22,977 bases of DNA. Origin: Gnetum montanum (Eukaryota; Streptophyta; Gnetopsida; Gnetales; Gnetaceae). How positions within the stretch are numbered: the stretch's first letter is position 1; every line of letters starts with the position of its first letter. The stretch covers positions 13,402 through 36,378 of the forward strand of contig MNCI01037883.1 of NCBI GenBank assembly GCA_015680685.1, read 5' to 3'. Of the stretch, positions 18,972 to 22,977 are shown in pieces. The notes under the pieces are model-generated. The model saw only the letters and a list, made by a program, of their open reading frames with translations. It was not told the DNA's origin and made no database searches. Both the position numbers and the translations under genes were made by a program.

Positions 18972-19445
18972 GGCTAGTGCAATTTATGGCTTAATTTGCA
19001 AGCCTTCTACTTGACTGCCTTCATGCGTAGGTCTAGGACAATGTTGTGCTAAATCAATCGCGGATCTAGACCCGGCATGTCGTTGTACGACCATGCGAAG
19101 GCATTGATGTTATCTTGTAGAATCTTGGCTATGTTGTGTGTTCGTGCGTCTAGGAGGGAGCTAAGTTTTAATGTTTTTATCTACCCCTTAGACGTGGTTA
19201 TAGACATCTCAATGAGACGGTCCTCGATCACATCCCCAGCCTCTAAGTCTAGGGCTTTGACTAGATACTTGAGCCAATCTGGGGATGCTTCTAAGGCTAC
19301 TATAGTGCTAGCTATGGTCGACCCCCAGTCCATCATGTTGGGGTTCAACTGTCTCGCGAGCTTGCCCTATGGACCTACTAATGTTAAAGGTGTGGAGAGG
19401 TCGTGATGGATTTCCATCTCTTGCTCGACCTCCCAGCATGAGATA
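18972..19445 (-). pseudogene. E3 pol, N-terminal part before the reverse transcriptase core
   Basis: One minus-strand frame reads DWLKYLVKALDLEAGDVIED near 19200-19270, ALEAS and MMDWGS before it, then INAFAWSYNDMPGLDP near 19060-19105, the well-known lead-in to Ty3-type reverse transcriptase, then MKAVK. A frameshift near 19000 passes to EGLQIKP-stop-IALAVRDKI, which joins the core at 18971. Four stops are present. The frame begins at about 19445 right after a TTGCCAATAG, which would do as a 3' splice site. Confidence 0.75.
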
Positions 19446-20100
19446 AAAGCCTGGTTAAGAGGCGTCTATTGGCAAAGATTGTGTATAATGAAAATTTGCA
19501 AAGTACCGACAAGATGCAACTTGCAAAGTGTGACGATGTAAAGATTGACATGTTTACTAGTTTAAGGTCATGGCGAACTGCCAAGGCATGAGAGTGCAGA
19601 ACCGTTAAAGATCTAAAACTGTTGATGCAAAAGTGTAAAGCTGTGAAATTGTCGATATGCAAATGCCAGACTACTAGTTTAGTGTCATTTCAGATTGCCA
19701 AATTGTAACATGTAAAATTTTAACATGCATATTTAACATGTAGAATGATAATACACGAAATAGAAAGTTTTGGGTATGAGAAATGCAAAACCATTAAGAT
19801 GAAAATGCAAACTGCTGACACGAAACTGCTAGAAATTGCGACATTGCCAATGTGGAAGTGCAAAATTATGGGAAGATGAAAAATCACCTATGTAAGAGCA
19901 TGGAATTGCGGACTGTGAACGTAACAAGTCGAGACTACTAGTTTAGGGTCTTTTTGGACCATTAGAGGTGCAACTACGCTAGGATTGCTAGTTTAAGGTC
20001 TTTTCAGACCAGTCATGTTGCGATTGCTAGGATTGCTAGTTTAAGGTCTTTTCAAACCCGTAACAAAAAAATATATATTTTTTTGTTTTTGAGAAAGCAA
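19446..20100 (-). other. Intron-like block of E3 with array 3 of hairpin units
   Basis: No coding motif is seen. Five hairpin units lie at 19557, 19674, 19938, 19987 and 20035. The 19987 unit reads on the sense strand GGTCT-GAAA-AGACC, a 5-bp stem closed by a GAAA (GNRA-type) loop. The composition resembles 3267-3599 in E1. The position just before the reverse-transcriptase part matches the known intron of Ogre elements between protease and reverse transcriptase. No donor site or protease could be found to the right; E3 seems to be cut near 20100. Confidence 0.5.
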
Positions 20101-20240
20101 ACACTTAGCTGACTCGAAGCGTGTCAAGGCTTTAATGCTAAGAATGCTACGACGTTGTGGTGAGCATGCTACGTTGTACAGTGCGATATGCATTAATCGG
20201 AGAGAGAGGGTGGCAAGTTTCCCCATCTTGCCATCATGGC

Positions 20241-20250
20241 CATAAATAGG
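20241..20250 (+). promoter_or_regulatory. Possible TATA box of the plus-strand unit
   Basis: CATAAATAGG on the plus strand lies about 150 bp before the first ATG of the plus-strand reading frame and close to the E3 break. Context is the only support. Confidence 0.35.
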
Positions 20251-20401
20251 GGTTAAACCTTGGTAATTTTTTCCACTCTCCACCGTAAGAGCATAGACCC
20301 CACATTGGAGCACAAGGCGATTTCAAAGCACGAAGCAATTGTGTTAATGACTAGCAAGGTAAGTTTTTTATAGCGAAGAGGGTGAATCTGCGAGCAGGAC
20401 A

Positions 20402-20520
20402 ATGGCTCCTAAGAGGGAACGCACTCATCTGGCGCTTGCAAAGGTTGAGGAGGTGAAGCAAACCCTAGGGTACACGACAAAATCATGCATTGCGGTGCGG
20501 AAGAGCACACCGTTGACCCA
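20402..20520 (+). pseudogene. Possible first exon of the plus-strand unit
   Basis: An ATG at 20402 opens a short frame, MAPKRERTHLALAKVEEVKQ and about 20 more residues, with basic and helical character. It ends at a stop just after a GTAGGT that could be a 5' splice site at 20521. Not recognised. Its link to the exons at 21060-22498 is by position and strand only. The phase does not fit a direct join to 21060, so another small exon or a different donor would be needed. Confidence 0.35.
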
Positions 20521-21059
20521 GTAGGTTATGCTCCCTCTGCTTTTTTTTTGTTTTTGTGTTTTCTATTATTCTCTTCTTTCGTTTTGCATTCTATTCATTT
20601 TGCATCCATTCTTGGCGACAAGTGTTTTCTGCTATCGCGTCATTTTGGCCCTTGCATCACCGCTATCACCGTTTCGATCGTGGTAGATGCATAAACGTTA
20701 CACCATAGTTGCATGAAAGGTCACTTAAACTGCCACCGTCGTGGTTGTCATAACCGCAGGGGCTCAGGAAGTTTAAGTTATTTGACCTTTAAATGTCGTA
20801 ACGTATAACCCTCATGAGGGCTAGGCCATTTGTGATGCAACAGTGCGACACGTGTTTTGCTAGGGCATGTTGTTAATTGTTCTATTGCTATGCTAAGCTA
20901 TTTGCATGTTCTTGCTACGCTAGGCTTTCACGCTCTTACTACGCTATGTGCAGGAAGAGGGTTATGCTATGCTATATGCATGGACTGCTAACCGTTACTA
21001 TGTTATGCGTGTATTTCACTTAGATATGGTGCTAACATTTCCAAATTGGGTTGCACAAG
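20521..21059 (+). other. Probable intron sequence with GCTACGC-type words
   Basis: It begins with a T-rich stretch. At 20880-20985 it repeats GCTATGCTAAGC, GCTACGCTAGGC, CTACGCTATG and GCTATGCTATATGC, the same words that make up the E3 U3 cluster. It ends with a CTAAC branch-point-like word (21032-21036) and CACAAG at 21059. The open frame at 20948-21133 overlaps the next exon in a different frame and looks like chance. Confidence 0.4.
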
Positions 21060-21508
21060 GCGGGTCTAAGGCCCAGGCTAATTATTTTGGAAGTTCGAGG
21101 GATCCTGTGTCACGTGAGAAAACCTATGGCTAATGCTCCTCCTCCCCAGATATGTATGGGAGAGCGAGGGATCTGGTTCATGCTAGGGGCATAGGACTTC
21201 TTACAATTCCTCCTCGACCACTTCAGTGTGATAGTTTGGTCCTCCTTAGAGGAGGAGGAGGCGGTTGGCATAATAGAAGCCATTTTTCCTGTGGCAAGCC
21301 AAGGCATTTTGAGGTTTCTGACCAATGGGGCAATCACAGGCAAGCAGGGAGAAGGATCCAGTCAGCACCCAACAGGGTTAAGACGCTTGGCCTGGATCTA
21401 GGAGATGATCGAGTATAACTGCTACCACCGTTTCAACACATTATTCCTTGCACGTTATATGACGACATTCTTCCAGAACCCTCAAGGGACTATCTACTTT
21501 GCCGATGG
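21060..21508 (+). pseudogene. FCP1/NIF-type (HAD) phosphatase-like exon, degenerate
   Basis: One plus-strand frame with two stops (21192, 21399) shows the order of an FCP1-homology domain. LIILEVRGILC (21081-21110) takes the place of motif I; plant relatives have D-L-N-G-x-L here, and the first Asp is now Glu. DFLQFLLDHFSVIVWSS follows (about 21195-21245), with the Trp-Ser-Ser of motif II. GLRRL then YN and NTLFL come later, then NPQGTIYFADGF across the splice site; the Asp-Asp-Ser of the last motif has become Ala-Arg-Tyr. The family removes phosphate from phosphoserine, for example on the RNA polymerase II tail, but this copy has lost its catalytic residues and could not work. The exon ends at a GTGAGC donor. 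Confidence 0.6.
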
Positions 21509-21591
21509 GTGAGCTTTGCAACCTTGTTCTACTATGTTTGTGCGATGTTGGCCATAGTGGCCTAATGCTAATAGTATGTGTTTTCTACCAG
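21509..21591 (+). other. Intron, 83 nt
   Basis: Starts GTGAGC, holds CTAATGCTAAT as a branch-point word, and ends TTTTCTACCAG. Removing it keeps the reading frame (the split codon becomes GGG) and restores the NP...GTIYFADGFFLNDDG stretch expected in the FCP1 domain. Confidence 0.7.
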
Positions 21592-21881
21592 GTTCTTCCT
21601 CAACGATGATGGCATCCATGACTTACCAGATCTACTGGCCATAGCACAGCTAGCCCTACAGGAGTTCTCTTCTGCTAAGAACCTACGAGCAGGTGTAATC
21701 TGTCAATGTGGGGTTGAATACCACACCTACCCATACATATATTCCCCCCTCTACAATCAATGTAAGGGGCAGGGCTGGTTGGATGAGGAGTGGGTAAAAC
21801 CCCTTAAACCGGTCACGCTTGAACAAGTTCTGGTTGAACTCCTGCAGTTCCCACTACCATACCGACCTGGTAGGTCGAGCG
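21592..21881 (+). pseudogene. Second recognised exon: end of phosphatase-like domain and linker
   Basis: An open 290-nt exon. It starts FFLNDDGIHDLPDLLAIAQL and runs to FSSAKNLRAGVI, the C-terminal part of an FCP1 domain (typically DD-x-DLL..L..L...DVR). It then continues with an unrecognised stretch containing CGVEYHTYPYIYSPLYNQCK, GQGWLDEEW and FPLPYRPGRSS. It ends at a GGTAAGT donor. This exon has no stop, unlike its neighbours. Confidence 0.6.
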
Positions 21882-21964
21882 GTAAGTGTCACATGTTTAA
21901 ATGTCTTTGCAACTTTTGAATTCCCTATGTTTTTACGCTAAATTTTTTTGTGAAACTATTGTAG
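21882..21964 (+). other. Intron, 83 nt
   Basis: Starts GTAAGTG, T-rich at the end, closes with ACTATTGTAG. Removal keeps the frame. Same length as the preceding intron. Confidence 0.7.
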
Positions 21965-22500
21965 GGGTGAGAAAGCCTCAAGAGGTGATAGTGGTGACCG
22001 CTGAGACACAGGGAGAAAATGTCTACTTCAAGAATGGGGAAGTATAGAAGAGCGAACTTTGGCTAAACAACAAGGCCTCAGACACCCTGGTCCAGTAAAT
22101 CAAAAATGTGAGGCTTATGGATCTATTCCTAACCCTGAATCTAAACATTCCTGCGGCCTAAATGCTCACCCTGGTCGAATCCTTTTCTAACAAAGTGAGT
22201 CACTTTCGCTTGCACGTGCATGGTGTGCGGGTGGTCATTGACATCAATGACCAGCTATTTTTGGATCTGTTCAGTGTCCCCGCCGAAGGTATTCTGATAG
22301 GGTTAAAATCCAAGACAGAGTTGACCCTTCAGAAGAAGGACCTTCAAGAGTGGTTAGGGCTCACCAAGGAGCACAAGGGGCTCCCTATGGAGAAGCTCAA
22401 AGATGGCCCCGCCAAGGAGTTTTACCCAGTCTTCTATGCTTGCACATTCCCCCAACTACTACACAAGGAAAGGTCTTGGGGCTTGAGCAGGCCTAGGTAA
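21965..22500 (+). pseudogene. Third recognised exon, transposon-protein-like
   Basis: The frame continues from the second exon across the splice. Three stops lie at 22045, 22096 and 22159, then it is open from 22162 to 22498. The open part has LVESFSNKVSHFRLHVHGVR then VVIDINDQLFLDLFSVP. That order (L-V-x-x-F-x ... V-x-V-R-G-x-x-V-x-x-x ... I-N-x-x-x ... L-P) recalls the N-terminal domain of putative plant transposon proteins often seen in gag-like ORFs. The rest (QKKDLQEWLGLTKEHKGLPM) is polar. The likeness is from memory of the pattern and could be wrong. A shift near 22470 moves the continuation to another frame. Confidence 0.45.
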
Positions 22501-22976
22501 TGCGTGAGGTCATGGAGAAGGGGACCCATTACAACTAGGTCGAGTCTCCATGTAAAGGCTTGCGGGTTGAGATCTTGGGGCACCGTATGAAAACAGAGTC
22601 CCATTCCAACATCCATTATGCCTTTTATATAGGCTTCCTTAAGCACTTCGTAGAGTTCCTGGTGGTTCAGGAGAAAGGAAACTGGATCGTGTAAAATAGT
22701 GACCAGATTTCCAGACCATGGATTCACCAGGTCTTCCAGACCATCCGAGCCCAAGATCCCCCAGAAAAAGTTGGGGAGTCATTTTCTGTAATGACTAAGG
22801 ATCGAGTGGCCCACAATGTTTGTGGCCAGGATAGCATAGGAGAGACGTCCCCCATCGTGGACAGGAGCATATCATGGGGTGAACGTTTCGTAGCTGAAAT
22901 GGAGGCTATCAAGTTGTCGTAAAAGAGGCCTATCCCAGCTAAGGAAACCCTTCGCATGGAGGAGGAGGAGGGGTGA
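22500..22976 (+). pseudogene. Continuation of the plus-strand frame after a frameshift
   Basis: From 22500 the -1 frame reads MREVMEKGTHYN, a stop, then ILGHRMKTESHSNIHYAFYI, GFLKHFVEFLVVQEKGNWIV, a stop, and SRPWIHQVFQTIRAQDPPEK, with one further stop before EAIKLS ... MEEEEG and TGA at 22974-22976. The composition is protein-like and follows on from 22162-22470, so a single frameshift is likely. No domain recognised. Whether the TGA is the original end is unknown, as the window ends there. Confidence 0.45.
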
Positions 22977-22977
22977 A

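Noticed and set aside
13031-20100. E3 as a complete, possibly active element
   Set aside because: No 5' LTR, primer site, gag or protease is found, and pol has many stops and at least two frameshifts.
21015-21050. H-L-D-M-V-L-T-F as a possible HAD catalytic motif
   Set aside because: It is in a different frame from the rest of the phosphatase-like domain; the in-frame E-V-R-G-I-L at 21090-21107 is the better candidate.
22434-22957. Minus-strand frames of 106 and 77 codons at the right end
   Set aside because: They are shadows of the plus-strand reading, which joins onto upstream exons and looks more protein-like.

Overview
The window looks like intergenic DNA of a large land-plant genome. 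It holds no intact cellular gene and no prokaryotic signals. It consists of decayed, nested Ty3/gypsy LTR retrotransposons of the Tat/Ogre-like lineage plus one broken, intron-containing gene-like unit. Plant features are the archaeal-type second RNase H in pol, the plant-style gag-pro layout, the short introns and the C-to-T decay. The species cannot be told from the sequence. A gymnosperm or another repeat-rich plant is only a guess.

Layout, left to right. (1) 1-351: protease remnant of an old minus-strand element, called E0 here. (2) 352-8012: minus-strand element E1, inserted in E0. It has a left (3') LTR at 352-2269, a purine tract, an array of short hairpin units (2909-3266), a protease, a gag with a zinc knuckle, a primer-binding site (6655-6671) and a truncated right (5') LTR at 6677-8012. 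It has no reverse transcriptase, RNase H or integrase. (3) 8013-about 9990: E0 again, with gag start, leader, primer-site relic and 5' LTR. (4) about 10033-13030: plus-strand element E2, a decayed gag and protease cut off by the next insertion. (5) 13031-about 20100: minus-strand element E3. It has a 3' LTR (13031-14850), a 3' UTR with a second hairpin array, then integrase, archaeal-type RNase H, RNase H and reverse transcriptase, and an intron-like block with a third set of the hairpin units. Its gag, protease and 5' LTR are not seen. (6) about 20240-22976: a plus-strand, multi-exon broken reading frame. It joins a degenerate FCP1/NIF-type (HAD) phosphatase-like domain to a stretch resembling plant transposon proteins.

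E1 and E3 share LTR ends (TGTA(C/G)TGACC), TATA position, the sequence at the purine-tract/LTR junction, a U3 hairpin and the dispersed hairpin units. E1 could therefore once have been a non-autonomous partner of an E3-like element; this is inference. The observations I rate highest are the hairpin-unit arrays whose stems change together, the palindrome-rich U3 regions, and the spliced phosphatase-like/transposon-like fusion on the plus strand.

All translations and alignments were done by eye. Boundaries marked approximate may be off by tens of bases, more where stated.
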